A DNA stretch of 30,493 bases from Folioceros fuciformis (GCA_049999805.1 JBNGIO010006333.1:164057-194549); one strand, 5' to 3'. Numbered from the stretch's first letter, positions 10,736 to 21,342 are shown. Program-made: numbers and translations. Notes: generated by a model from the sequence alone, not told the origin.

Positions 10736-10802
10736 AGTTTCAAAGGACAAATTGTCCTTCGAAAAGATAACGAGACAGACAACGAGACAAACAGACTCAT
10801 AC

Positions 10803-11000
10803 AAGCAACATAAGTAAGGATTATACCAACAACATAAGGAAATTATGCAAGCAACACAAGTAAGGATTATACCAACAACATAAGGAAATTATGCAAGCAA
10901 CATAAGTAAGGAACATATAAGCAACATGAGAAACTCATACAAGCAACGTAAGGAACTCATGCATGCAACATAAATAAGGAACATACAAGCAACATAGGTA
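10803..11000. repeat. 46-bp tandem repeat, CAACATAAG-rich
   Basis: Two nearly identical 46-bp units start AAGCAACATAAGTAAGGATT, followed by decayed, shorter copies (CAAGCAACATAAGTAAGGAAC, CAAGCAACGTAAGG) to about 11000. Confidence 0.85.
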
Positions 11001-11049
11001 ACAAAATGCATGTCTCACATTCCACATTAGATTGTGGGTAGTCCTCAAA

Positions 11050-11216
11050 AGATAATCAGATTGCAACTACCCCTAGAGTCTAAAGGGGGATAGCTAATTG
11101 TACAAAAATAATCAAATAGCAATTATCCCTAGAGTCTAACAGGGGATAGATAATTGTGCAAAGATAATCAAATAGCAACTACCTCTAGAGTCTAAAGAGG
11201 GATAACTAATTGTATA
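11050..11216. repeat. 56-bp tandem repeat, three copies
   Basis: Three copies of a unit with the core ATAATCAAATAGCAACTACC, then CTAGAGTCTAAAGGGGGATA and CTAATTGTACAAA, at a spacing of about 56 bp. Confidence 0.88.
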
Positions 11217-11494
11217 TTAGAGTAGGTAAGAATTTCCTCAATTACATACTTTTGTTGATGTACAAAAATTCTCAAGGATTTAAATTCCAAGACCATCCAA
11301 AAACTTTGGTGTTGCATTTCTATTAGCGCAGCTTTAAACAAAGCCAATAGGCTTAAGATTGAGACTATTTATTTGTGTATTTAAACGACAAACTACCAAA
11401 GGTAACTGGGTTACTGGGGGCTATAGCGCCCCTGAAGCTGCTAAAATCAATCCGATGTTCCACCCAGTTTGAATGAACACACTCGTCTTACCAG

Positions 11495-13380
11495 CTAGGT
11501 TAATACTTCCTGTTGGTGAAACCGGCGCACATAAGTGGAGAAGCGAACAGATTGAGGCCCAACAGCAGATTTGGGGCAGGATTTGAAGTTGGTGTGAAGC
11601 GCCAGGAGCGGGGAACCTTCCTGTATCCCTAGGTCCCCTTGAGCTAAGTTCAGGAACTTCACACTAGAAGAACTGTACGTTCTCCATCCCAATGTATTTA
11701 GCTTTGCCACTGAAGAGATCCCCTTACAGTTGAGGTAGGTAGGCTTGACAATGTGCCCTCCATCCACCGCGTCCACAATTGCCATGTCCACTACGTTGTC
11801 TGCAGGCAACAGCATTCCTTCAGCGACTAGCCACGATGTCTTTACAAGGTCCGAAATACGAACTCACCTGTTGGCAGCCCACTGCATCTTCCCGTGATAC
11901 TTGCAGAGACACTCCGTAAGGGATTGCATTTGTGTCCCATCGACTTCTCTCGGGTGCAGAAGTCGTTGAGCCAAGGCCAGTTCTGTCACAGAAATTGAGA
12001 TCATTGGTACGGAAAAGCTGAGTGGTTAGTTCGTAATGATCGGTGCCAGCCTCCAGACACTCACCTGTTGAAAAGCAGGCGAGTTGTAGCTCTTGAGCCT
12101 GGTCTGGTCCCAGTATTTGCCAAGCTCCTGGTTGCAATTGTTCACGTAATAATTTTGGCAGCTGATCCAGCCCGGACTGCTTTGGGCGACGCTGAGGAAG
12201 CTGGAAATGTTGTTGGCATGGCCAGTGTTAAGCTTCAAGCCTGTGACGGTCTTCCAGCACACGTGCCCTTCCACGGTTAGGCCACTGGAGCAGTAGTCCA
12301 GGTACAGACATTGACGGCCACCCACGGCGTAATTGCAAGACATGTAGTTGCCAGGGTTCACCCAGTGCGTGCTCAGGTAGATGGCCGCAGAGTCCTCCAG
12401 CGGTGTGAAGTCGGGAGTGAAAGTGATGAAGTTGCCCAAAAAGGAACAGAGCATGCAATCTCCTACATTGTGCACTCCCTGGCCGCATTGGATGCCTGCA
12501 AACACCGGGTTCAAGATGTGGTTGTTGCTCACGGTTACACCTACGCTGCCACGGTAGACAAGGACACCGATCTGGCTGCCCGTGAGGTTGCTGTTGGTGA
12601 CTGATATGTCAGATTTCACCAGGTTTGGGCCGTCTCCGCAGAACATAACTTGCACAAGAGCCTTGTCATCATGCACTGAGGACACAGAGAGTGAGTCGAG
12701 AGAGATCTGGGAGCTTCTGATGACGTCTACTCTACCCCTGATCGGAGCTGCTACAAGCTGGACTGACGAGGAGGAGCGAATATAAACTGCAGGGCAAAGC
12801 CATTCGGGTGCTAAGTCCTGCAGCGAAGTTGCTGGACAGGTGATAGCAGCATCGCCTGGGACGGAGAAGCCTACGTTGTGGATAAGGATGTTGCTGGCTC
12901 CAGATATGCGGATGGCAGGAAAGGTTGCCTGGGAAGCTGCGATTCGACGATTGACTCCACGCTGATGACCGAGTGAGCTTATAATGGTACAAGAGAAGCT
13001 GGCATTGAGAAGCAAGCTGGAATGCTCGAGAATGATGTCGTTGAGGAGCACCAGGTGCACAGTTTTTGTGGGGTGGTACTGGAGTCTGGATTGAATGTCT
13101 GCCCAGGACCTAACTGGAATCACAACTTCACACTCCTTAGAGCAAGGCACTCCAACTGCAATACAACCACACATGAACGATTCGTCTCGCAACACACCAC
13201 AGAATCATGTCTCAGAGCATTTGGACGAAGTAACGATGAATTAGTAAAGGCCTAGCAAAAATTCAACGTGACACACAATCACAAATGATAGACCTATCTA
13301 CCTCCTGCTGCGAGTGTCAAAAGACTGAAGAAGAGGCAAATCTGCAACACGAATACTAGGCGCAGGATGTAAAAATCCAT
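11495..13380 (-). CDS. Secreted right-handed beta-helix-like protein, copy A
   Basis: Four exons on the minus strand: 13380-13302, 13155-12065, 11982-11868 and 11799-11495. They join in frame to 529 residues with GT-AG introns in phases 1, 0 and 1. Exon 1 encodes a signal peptide (MDFYILRLVFVLQICLFF then LLTLAAG). Exon 2 carries a repetitive domain rich in Asn, Ser, Val and Ile with strands such as NILIHNVGFSVPG and VTVSNNHILNPVFAGIQ. It resembles the turns of a parallel beta-helix (pectate lyase-like fold). A highly conserved core follows: GIQCGQGVHNVGDCML, THWVNPGNYMSCNY, QCLYLDYCSSGLTVEG, LKLNTGHANN, GWISCQNYYVNNCNQE. The protein is Cys-rich and ends with CPKSAVGPQSVRFSTY. Its paralogue is at 23534-25481 on the other strand. 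The substrate is unknown; cell-wall or extracellular polysaccharide is only a guess from the fold. Confidence 0.85.
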
Positions 13381-13930
13381 CCTGTGGCAACTTTTGGCAC
13401 AGGAGTTGGCCCCTCTGTGGAGAGTTTTGAACGCTTGACGCCCTCCAACTGTCACTACTAACGGCCTCACCTAAACCTTCAGCTACTCTTTGACAAGGAC
13501 TGACAACCCGTTAGGACTTAATTCAACTGCCGTAAGCCTTCATTGGGTACCCCCCAGACCGACCTGGCTAAGTCCACTTACTAAGAGGAAAAAGGTAACA
13601 AGACACCCTTCATTGGGTGTGTAGATTCTCAACGGGTAGCCGAGAACGGCTTCCACTCACACAATGCACAGCTCGCTCCTCTATCGGAGTCGCATACAGC
13701 CAATCTTTACAATAGAGAAAAGCGGACAACCAAGAGAGTCATAAGGCATTTATTGGATGAAGTAACAACTTGTAACAGCGCTCAACGCACCTAATCTCGC
13801 ATTCTGCACAAGTTCCTCGCGATCGGAGCGAACTCTGAAGTGGGGGTAACGTCGTCAGCACTCGGCTAGTCCTTGACAGTGTCTCCGAAGGGGTATCAGG
13901 GTACTGACCACGGATCACATACCAATCAAT
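13381..13930. other. Upstream flank of beta-helix copy A, unrecognised
   Basis: Contains the promoter side of the minus-strand gene, and beyond about 13440 a spacer of unclear origin. No TATA box, tRNA or coding frame is convincing. Its last part borders a repeat also seen near 19.8 kb. Confidence 0.4.
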
Positions 13931-14005
13931 ATTGGTTCATGCTCCTCTTAGTTTGTAGGCTATACGCAAATATGCAGGGTACGTAATTAAGGATGTTGTT
14001 ATCGT
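13905..14005. repeat. Dispersed repeat, partner of 19735-19960
   Basis: Shares GGGTA.TGACCAC, ATTGGTTCATGC, CCTCTTAGTT, AGGGTACG and GATGTTGTTA in the same order with 19735-19960. The two copies are diverged and contain indels. They flank the copia element on both sides, so they may belong to one older element. Confidence 0.6.
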
Positions 14006-14790
14006 CGGGCCCCTAGCCTTACTTTTCAGAGGTTTTGATTCCCGGATACTCATAGCAGTGGACGTTTTCTGAACTTCCGCACTTCTTACACAGTGCACGT
14101 ACTCTGTCTTCCTTGGCATTAACTGCAGATGTTAAGGAGAGCATCTCGCTCACCTGAGCCTCGAGGTCACTCATCCTTTTGGCAATTTCAGCGTTACTGG
14201 GGCCGGGGGCGATTTCCTCCGGGATTGTACTAAGCTTTACCTTCCTGCGCAGCTGTGATGTAGGTGGTGTAGTTAGTGACGGGGTTCGACTGGAAGAGTC
14301 TCAGTCATAATGGTGGGCCCCAAGTCGGCGAAGCCTTCCGCCTCGGTGATGTCTTTGGTCCTGGCTTTTCTCCATGACCAGGTTCATGGCTCTTTCTAAG
14401 GTCAGGTCATGGGTCTCCTCCATCTTGTGGGTGAAGAATTTGGATTTGAGGCCATGGACAAAGTGCAAGACATACTTCCGTTTGTTTCTCTCCTTTGTAT
14501 CCTTACTTCTCGTTAAGAATGCTTGCTCTATCTATATAGCTGGCTAGAGTTTCATGATCATCCTCATACACATCACTAGGAACGCACAGCAAAGGCTGGC
14601 CCAGTCAAGCTGATCCACACCCCTTGAGCTTTTCATACCAAGCTTCTCGTCCTCTTGGAGGAAGATGGGAAAATGCTTGAGATACTTATTCTCGGTTTCC
14701 ATGATATGAGATTTCATAGCATTCTTGAAGTTCAATGAATGCTCACCGTAATCATCACCTAGGTGCTTCTCCATACCTCTGCTCTCATGA
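13905..14790 (-). pseudogene. Decayed retrotransposon gag-like remnant
   Basis: Read on the minus strand from about 14774, broken frames give KYLKHFPIFLQEDEKLGM, then DETLASYIDRASILNEK, and KYVLHFVHGLKSKFF followed by an HDLTLERAMNLVMEKSQ stretch. Further on comes a coiled-coil-like IAKRMSDLEAQVSEML and a possible knuckle, CKKCGSSENVHC. This order resembles the gag region of LTR retrotransposons (capsid helices and a C-terminal zinc knuckle). Several stops and frame changes show it is dead. No matching protease or polymerase is adjacent. The family was not determined. Confidence 0.55.
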
Positions 14791-14926
14791 CCTAGACATT
14801 CTTAACTCCTGAACTTATTGGCTAGATGCTACAAGGGGTGCATAGCTTCATATACCCCAACTATAGGGGATCAACCCTTCCGGTCCGATGCCCAGCATAA
14901 AATCATGAGGTATTAAAACTCAAGAT

Positions 14927-15121
14927 TGTGAGCATGTGTGAACATGTCAAATAAGCTCACCGTGGAGTTAGGACTTAGACAGTCATGCCCGTTCGTGAAC
15001 AGTCGTGTCTCTTCGAGACCTAACCTTTCATATGCTCTGAGGAGCATCGCCTTGTATAATTTTTCATGACACAGAATATTGAATCCCTTCTTCACAATCA
15101 CTTCGATTTCAGTTTATGTCA
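14927..15121 (+). repeat. 5' LTR of copia element
   Basis: 195 bp, starting TGTGAGCATGTGTGAACATG and ending TTTATGTCA, with the TG...CA ends usual for LTRs. By eye it differs from the 3' LTR by about nine substitutions and one single-base indel, roughly 95% identity. A TATA-like TTGTATAATTTTTC lies near its 3' third. Confidence 0.93.
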
Positions 15122-15207
15122 TGATTTCAAAGCCTCGATAGGATCCATGACTCTGGTAGCCTACAATGGCTTGCAATAATCACTTCTGTAGACAAAGGCA
15201 ACATAAC

Positions 15208-15296
15208 CTGCATAGGTCAACAGACTGAAATCACCGAGGTGGAAGAACCTGCTTTCAACAGCAGGCCAAAAATACACCTTGTCTTCCTTGCCGTCA
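15208..15296 (-). pseudogene. Possible captured host exon inside the retrotransposon (antisense)
   Basis: On the minus strand a pyrimidine-rich tract ending TCTCATTTCCTTGTAG, with an upstream GCTAAC resembling a branch point, precedes an 89-nt open block. The block ends CTATGCAG before GTTATG. It encodes DGKEDKVYFWPAVESRFF and then HLGDFSLLTYAG, which has real-protein composition but which I cannot assign. It lies between the 5' LTR and gag, where no such antisense exon belongs. It could be a captured gene fragment or chance. Confidence 0.3.
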
Positions 15297-15483
15297 CTAC
15301 AAGGAAATGAGACAGACCATGCAGAAGTTAGCACAGGATGCAATAAACAATCATAGACAAACAACAGAATTGAGAAGGCACATTGACTACTTAGATGCTA
15401 TCATCCAAGCTATCATACCGAAGTAGCTTGGGCCTTTGTCATTCCTAAGCAACAGGATGGCTACTACACTTCCTTCCACATAA

Positions 15484-15943
15484 GGAAGGCATTATCAGAT
15501 AGAAAAGTTGAACCAACAAAACTATGGGACATGGTCCATACGAGTAGAATTTCACCACACTGAAACCACTAACCTTATCAAATCTCTTGATCAAAATACG
15601 CAATGAAGATGTCCTGATTGTAGGAGACAGCTCTCCTCCTTTAGCTCTCTTTGTAGGTGGACGCACGAACCGTAGATTCAAAACTAGATCTAAGAATTCC
15701 GGATTCTCTCCCGGACCTAGCAAACCACTACCTTCAAACCCCAATCACCGAGACAAAACATGTCACTTTTGCTCCAAACAAGGGCATATAGCTCTGGACT
15801 GTAGAAAAAAACAGCGTGATAAAGGCACTGGAATTCACAATACCCAAGGAAGTACCTCTAGCTCACTGTTGTTGCTACCACTTCCAAAAATACTTACCTA
15901 TTTTCTATTGTCTCCACCTCGGCTGCAATTTCAATCCTCCTAG
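15484..15943 (+). pseudogene. copia gag fragment with CCHC zinc knuckle
   Basis: The first frame (15484-15601) reads EKLNQQNYGTWSIRVEF, the typical gag N-terminal block of copia elements, then hits a stop. The next frame (from 15587) carries CHFCSKQGHIALDC, a C-X2-C-X4-H-X4-C nucleic-acid-binding knuckle, in a basic context. Most of the gag between these two blocks is missing, so the gene has an internal deletion. Confidence 0.85.
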
Positions 15944-15944
15944 A

Positions 15945-17247
15945 TCATTGGTTGCTTGACTCGGGAGCAATGGAGCACATGACCCCACGCAAAGAATGGT
16001 TCTTAGACTATTCCCTTCTTGAGGTACCCCTACCCGTACTGATGGGTGATGACTCTCCTCATATGGCTGTGGGTAAGGACACTATTCAAATTCAGGTGCA
16101 TGATTTTACACACGTGTTAGGGACGTTCTACATGTCCATGGGTTATCCAAAATTTGCTCTCTGTAAACCAGATAACTTGCATCCCTAACCGTAGAATTAT
16201 CTTCGACCAACATGGATGCATTATCCACACCATCACCTCTACAGGTGAGGATAAATCCATCCGTTGCCCTTGTCGAGGGGAACTCTTCCTTGTGGGTATT
16301 GGAGTTCCGGCTCCTGCCAAACCCACAAGCATAAGCCTAGCTACTCACCTAAATCACAGTTCTATAACCAAACTCTGGCACTTGAGGCTAGCACACCTGC
16401 ACTTCTAGGGCATTAAGAGAATGCAATCTAAGCATATGGTTGATAGATTACCTCCCCAATTTCCTGCTGACCTCCCTTTGTGCGAAGGCTGCTTGATAGG
16501 CAAGCAACACACTCAACCTTACCCTAGGAAAAAGCACCACCTGTAATGTTCTAGAATTAGTGCATGTTGACCTATGTGGCCCCATGCAAACAAAATCGCT
16601 AACCGGTAAATTGCACATGTTTGTACTCTTGGACGACTATAGTCACTACACCTACCTCTATTTCTTAAGGCACAAGTCACAAGCATTTACTTCCTTTCAG
16701 CCGTACAAAGCGCTAGTTGAAAATCAGACTGGCAAGCATATCAAAGTTCTTAGAACTGATAATGCCGGTGAACTAACCTCTCCTGCCTTTGAAAATTTTC
16801 TGTCTACCCATGGTATAACACATCAGAAGATTGTACCCTATGCCCATGCTCAACTAGGGAAAGCGAAGCGTAGAAATCGCTCCCTCATGGATGCAACAAG
16901 GAGCTCCCTAGCCACAACAGGCCTACCTAACTTCCTGTGGGCCGATGTTGCTGCTGTAGTTTGCTATGTCCAAAACCGATGAGGCATTTCTACGATCCCC
17001 AACAAAACACCTTTTGAAATCTGGACAGGCCACAAACCCCAGGTAAACCACCTAAGAATCTTTGGCTGTCCTGCCTACATGCATGTCCCAGCCGAAGGAC
17101 GTCACAAATTGGACGAGATTCATCAAACTGACCTTCATTAGCTAGGGAGAAAATCAAGGAGTGAAAGGCTATAGACTTATGGACCGCGCTACGAGAAGAG
17201 TTTCTGTTGGCCGAAATGTGGTGTTTGATGAGAGCTCCCTCCTTCAA
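15945..17247 (+). pseudogene. copia protease and integrase, disrupted
   Basis: WLLDSGAMEHMT (about 15952) is the aspartic protease active site of copia elements, with DSGA. After a frame change comes the integrase zinc-binding domain: LWHLRLAHLHF supplies the His pair and LCEGCLIGKQHT the Cys pair, with a stop between them. The integrase core (16560-16982) shows the two catalytic Asp in HVDLCGP and LRTDNAGE. The third position is altered: the usual NGVAERKNR block reads LGKAKRRNR, replacing the catalytic Glu with Lys. Stops follow at 16981 and later. A proline-rich linker extends to about 17450. Confidence 0.88.
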
Positions 17248-17839
17248 CCCTCAGGGGGTGTCTCCTCACACAGATACTGAGGGAACCCTAGCTTTGGATT
17301 TCTTCCCGGACATCTTTGCGCCTCCAAAACCTCCAGCCACTCTTCAACGCACCTTGGTTTCTTCGCCATCCATGCCACCCTTGACGACTCTAGAAGATTA
17401 TGCCATGTATGACTATGATGACTTTGGTTTGGAATGGTAGGCCAACCCTATGGCAAGAATGGTGCCCACTACGGTACAACCACCCTCACTACTAGGGATT
17501 ACAACACCGTGCAAACCCCTACTCCTCTTCAACCTACCACTTCTACTGGCATGCTCGCCCCATTGTAGCTCACAAGGGGAGAGGGCAGTGAACCTTATGA
17601 CAATGAGCTGCAATTTTACCTACACCCACCAGTAATAGCCTAAGGGATGAGCAATGACGATGCTTCTGCTCTACAAACGGAAACAACTTCTATCCCTCCT
17701 ACTCGGACCTCCTCAAGGGCTACTAAGGGTATCCTTGGGATCAAGTTTCACAACCTAGAATTTTTGGTGCACGTGGACTGGCTGCTTATATAGTTGAACG
17801 CCCTATATAGTCCCAACCAAGGAGGCCCTTGCAGGCCTT

Positions 17840-19217
17840 GAAGCAGCAGGATGGAAAAAGGCCATGGAAAGTGAGTACAAATCACTCATGGAGAACAAGA
17901 CTTGGACCCTTGTACCGTTACCACCAGGATGTCATTTTGTGGGGAACAAGTGGATCTTGAGAAAGAAATACAATGCCGATGGCCAAGTTTCCAGACTCAA
18001 GGCTCGTTTTGTCGCAAGGGGCTTCACTCAGTGAGATGGACTTGATTATAGTGGAGACAAGGTCTACACTTCGGTGGTCAAGCTAACCTCTCTTTGTCTT
18101 ATGCTTGCTTTGGCAGCTCTACATAATCTTCATATCTGGGAAAGAGTGAAACGAAGAACTTTTCTCAACGCTCCGAGACTCAGGATATACTAAACGCAAC
18201 GTTGATGCTTGCGTTTTCACTAGGAACAAAGGCGGTCACATGCTGATGATGGGTCTCTATGTGGATGATCTCATTATGATTTCCAATGATACAAAGTACC
18301 TAGCAGAATCCAAAGTTCAACTTTTGAGTAAATTCTCTATGACAGATAATGCACTTATCGAGTTCTACTTGAGCATGCAAGTGAAGTATGATCCCTCTCA
18401 GCATAGTATCACTTTATATCAAGAGCGTGATGTCATTGATGTCTTGGACAAATTCAAGATGACCAATTGTAAACCTGCAAACACTCTTATGCAAATAGGT
18501 CCTCGCCTTAGCAAAATGATGTGTCTGCAGACTCCTACAAAACAGGAGGAAATGAAATCTATCCCACATGCTGGTGTTGTCAGCAATCTTCAACATCTGT
18601 TGCAGAACACAAGGCTTGATATAGCCCTTCCAACCTCATTGACATCTCAGTTTCTCTCCAATGCTGGCCAACCCCACTGGGTTGCGGTGAAAAGGATTCT
18701 TCGATACCTACAAGGTACCAAGAGACTAGGCATCACGTATCAAGGAGGATGTGGAGCCCAAGATAAACTTATAGGTTGGTCCGATGCAAATTATGCAGGC
18801 AATCCAGATTCCCAAAAATCAACAAGCGGTTACGTATTCTTACTTGTAGGGGGAGCCGTTAGCTGGAAAGCTACGAAACAGATCTCCATAGCTCAAAGCT
18901 CTGCAGAATCTGAATACATCGCAGTAGCTGCTGCTGCCAAAGAAGGACTATGGTTGGTTCAGCTGCTAAAGGATCTTGGCTACCCTCATGACGGACCCAT
19001 CGAGATCCGTTGTGATAATCAGGCAACTATTGCACTCTCCAAAGATCTTCGATTTCACGAGCAATCCAAACACATAGAAATTCGCTATCACTTCTTACAG
19101 ATGAAGGTCAAGAGTGGAGAACTTTATCTAACCTATGTACCTACAGAAGAACAAGTGGCTGACATACTGACCAAGCCAATGGGCAAGATCAAACATTCAC
19201 ATTTCACCTCTGCATAG
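17840..19217 (+). pseudogene. copia reverse transcriptase and RNase H, internally deleted
   Basis: The RT starts with KKAMESEYKSLMENKTWTL and GNKWILRKKYNADG, then SRLKARFVARGFTQ and a stop. After LALAALHNLHIWE the sequence jumps to NVDACVFTRNKGGHMLMM and GLYVDDLIMIS, so a central block of the palm and fingers is missing. The YVDD box is intact. From 18240 a single frame runs to TAG at 19215-19217. It covers the RT thumb side and RNase H, with IGWSDANYAG, the STSGYVF block, AQSSAESEYIA, IEIRCDNQATIALS and HIEIRYHFL carrying the conserved acidic residues. Confidence 0.92.
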
Positions 19218-19272
19218 GGACTTTCGGATCATTCCTTATTCCCCAATCTCCTTGTTTATGCTTAAGGGGGTG

Positions 19273-19468
19273 TGTGAGCATGTGTGAACATGTCAGATAA
19301 GCTGACCGTGGAGTTAGGACTTAGACAGTCATGCCCATTCGTGAACAGTCGTGTCTCTTCGAGACCTAACCTTTCATGTGCTCTGAGGAGCGTCGCCTTG
19401 TATAAATTTTCATGACATAGAATACTGAATCCCTTCTTCACAGTCACTTCGATTCTCAGTTTATGTCA
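19273..19468 (+). repeat. 3' LTR of copia element
   Basis: 196 bp, TGTGAGCATG to TTTATGTCA, about 95% identical to the 5' LTR by eye. It is followed by sequence that resembles the start of a copia gag and not unrelated host DNA; see the next entry. Confidence 0.93.
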
Positions 19469-19489
19469 AGGACTACCTTGGTTTACACA

Positions 19490-19576
19490 ATGGCTACCTC
19501 TAGTAGAGGTCTCCCTATTCGTATGGACTATTCTAACTTACTTCTCACTCGTTGTTTGTTGTTGCTATTGAGGTGA
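19490..19576 (+). pseudogene. Possible truncated gag start downstream of the 3' LTR
   Basis: An ATG 21 bases after the LTR opens a 28-codon frame, MATSSRGLPIRMDYSN and then a Leu-rich end before TGA. Copia gag proteins often begin with a Ser/Thr-rich stretch followed by LPI.LD..N. This hints that the LTR also served as a 5' LTR of a second, truncated element. The match is short and the call is tentative. Confidence 0.35.
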
Positions 19577-19728
19577 TGTGCATGATCTTGCATGGGAGTT
19601 GGGGGGGATGCGTGCCTATAGACACATCCAATGCCCAAGCCAGTGCACAAGTTCCAATGGTGCAAAGTTGTGAAGCTGGGGTTACATCTTTATAAGCGAC
19701 CTGTCCTTGGCTCTGTCTACAGAAGGAG

Positions 19729-19788
19729 TAATAGGGTAATGACCACATATCATATACTAGTATATGATATGTGGTCATTGCCCTATTA
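19729..19788. repeat. 60-bp near-perfect palindrome
   Basis: Two 30-base arms meet at a central CTAG (19757-19760) with no loop. Only one position pair mismatches (19737 and 19780). The left arm reads TAATAGGGTAATGACCACAT and the right arm is its reverse complement. It sits in the dispersed repeat that also occurs near 13.9 kb, where the partner copy lacks the palindrome. Confidence 0.93.
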
Positions 19789-20034
19789 TTGGTTCATGCT
19801 ATGACTAGTATATGCTATGAGGAGCACATCATATATTGGTTCTTGCCCCTCTTAGTTGGTAACCTACATGCAAATTTATAAATGGAGTTCATCAAACATC
19901 TAGGGTACGAGGTTCAAGATGTTGTTACCATCTATTCCTTGGATCTTATGGAGTCATGCCATTTGCGATGTTCATGCAACTCCCTAGCATGGCCCCGAAG
20001 ACTCCAACACTATATCGTTATTGTGGTCATGGAA

Positions 20035-20112
20035 CTTCAAACTTAAGCTAATGCTACCACATCGGTGGACAAAACTTCAAACTTAAGCTAATGCTACAAC
20101 ATCGGTGGACAA
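20035..20112. repeat. 40-bp tandem duplication
   Basis: Two copies of a unit containing CTTCAAACTTAAGCTAATGC, ACATCGGTGGACAAA, adjacent and differing by one or two bases. Confidence 0.88.
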
Positions 20113-20205
20113 AGATGTGGGTACACCTTCGATTGAAACCAAAAGAACAATGATCACTTAAGTGACCTAGAGACACAATCCAACACCTAGTGAACAAAGA
20201 TTTAA

Positions 20206-20330
20206 AGTGACAAAGGTAAGCATAGTGGGCAAGTGACAAAGGCAAGCATAGTGGGCAAGTGACANNNNNNNNNNACAAAGGCAAGCATAGTGGGCAAGTG
20301 ACAAAGGCAAGCATAGTGGGCTTCTGCTTA
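20206..20330. repeat. 26-bp minisatellite with internal gap
   Basis: Direct copies of AAGTGACAAAGGCAAGCATA plus GTGGGC. A 10-N run at 20265-20274 interrupts it. The flanks would join in register if an ACA overlap were merged, so copy number is not resolved. Confidence 0.94.
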
Positions 20331-21342
20331 TCTAGGGCAAAGGTTATCAAAGCTCTATATAGTTTCCACCTAATCTAAATTCTTCGTTGTGAAGCTCCAA
20401 AAAATTCTTCCCTCCCTTCAACAAAAATATCTTATCACTTCATTGTGTGGTCCGCGAATCATTTGCCTTTATTACTAATTATAATCATGAAATCCCCATT
20501 ATGGACAAATCATGTTACGCAAAACTATGTTTAGGGTTTCTTTTTATCACACTATTATCCACTTAGGACACACTTGTTTATTTCACTCTCAAATAATGGG
20601 GTTTTTCTCCTTGAGCACAATATTTTTGTTTGCACCTCAAAGCCACAAGCATCGATAAGGCATAATCCAACATCTATGGCCTACAATGCCATCTTGCACA
20701 GAGCTTGCGGAGAATTCTATTTGTGAAATGTTTGACATGTCTAACGTACCTTTCAAATCTTCATACAACTGCAACAATGAACTGCAAAAAAGTAAAACAA
20801 CTTTTGCAAAATGAGAACCAACAAGACCAAAGTGCATACTAAACTCACATCTATATCAACCTAAACAAAACGAACACACATCAACATATGAGGTCTTACA
20901 TCTCTAGAGATCTTTAAGGCATCACTCATGCTACTACATTCTTCTTCTAAGGGCATGGATATCTAGATAGGCTTTAGTATCCTTCGCACCAAATCACTTG
21001 ACTTAGTTGATATGCAAAGTATTGTTAATGGGTGTGTATACTCTTGTCTACCGAATTAAAATGAGAATTCACTCAAAAAAAAAAAAAGTGAGTTGTATGT
21101 ACTAATAAAAATCAAACATGTTAAACTTGAAAAAAAGCACACTCTTAATTGAAGTCATAAACACTACTGAGGATTCAAATTGAAAATATTCTCACTAGTG
21201 TTTATGTATTATTCTCACTAAAAGTTGCTTCATCATCAATTCTAATTTCAATGGACATTCTATGCCAATAAGTTATCAACATGCCTTATTAACCTCAGTT
21301 ATGTCATGTTGCTTTGGAGTATGCCACTTGACTTCCTTGGAG

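Larger units (their letters stand above)
9361..11494. other. Gene-free spacer dominated by minisatellites
   Basis: No credible gene. At least five tandem repeat families follow one another and are listed separately. Open frames on the minus strand near 10197-10528 are translations of the 32-bp repeats. 11220-11494 is AT-rich with nothing recognisable and contains the 3' flank of the minus-strand beta-helix gene. Confidence 0.8.
14927..19468 (+). mobile_element. Defective Ty1/copia LTR retrotransposon
   Basis: Two direct LTRs (14927-15121 and 19273-19468) bracket gag, protease, integrase, reverse transcriptase and RNase H in the order typical of copia elements. A purine tract, AAGGGGG (19264-19270), lies next to the 3' LTR. 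No convincing primer binding site follows the 5' LTR, and the bases flanking the LTRs (AAGAT and AGGAC) do not form a target site duplication. The internal region is about 4.15 kb, with stops, frame changes and a deletion inside the polymerase, so it cannot move on its own. Its insertion lies between the two beta-helix paralogues. Confidence 0.93.
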
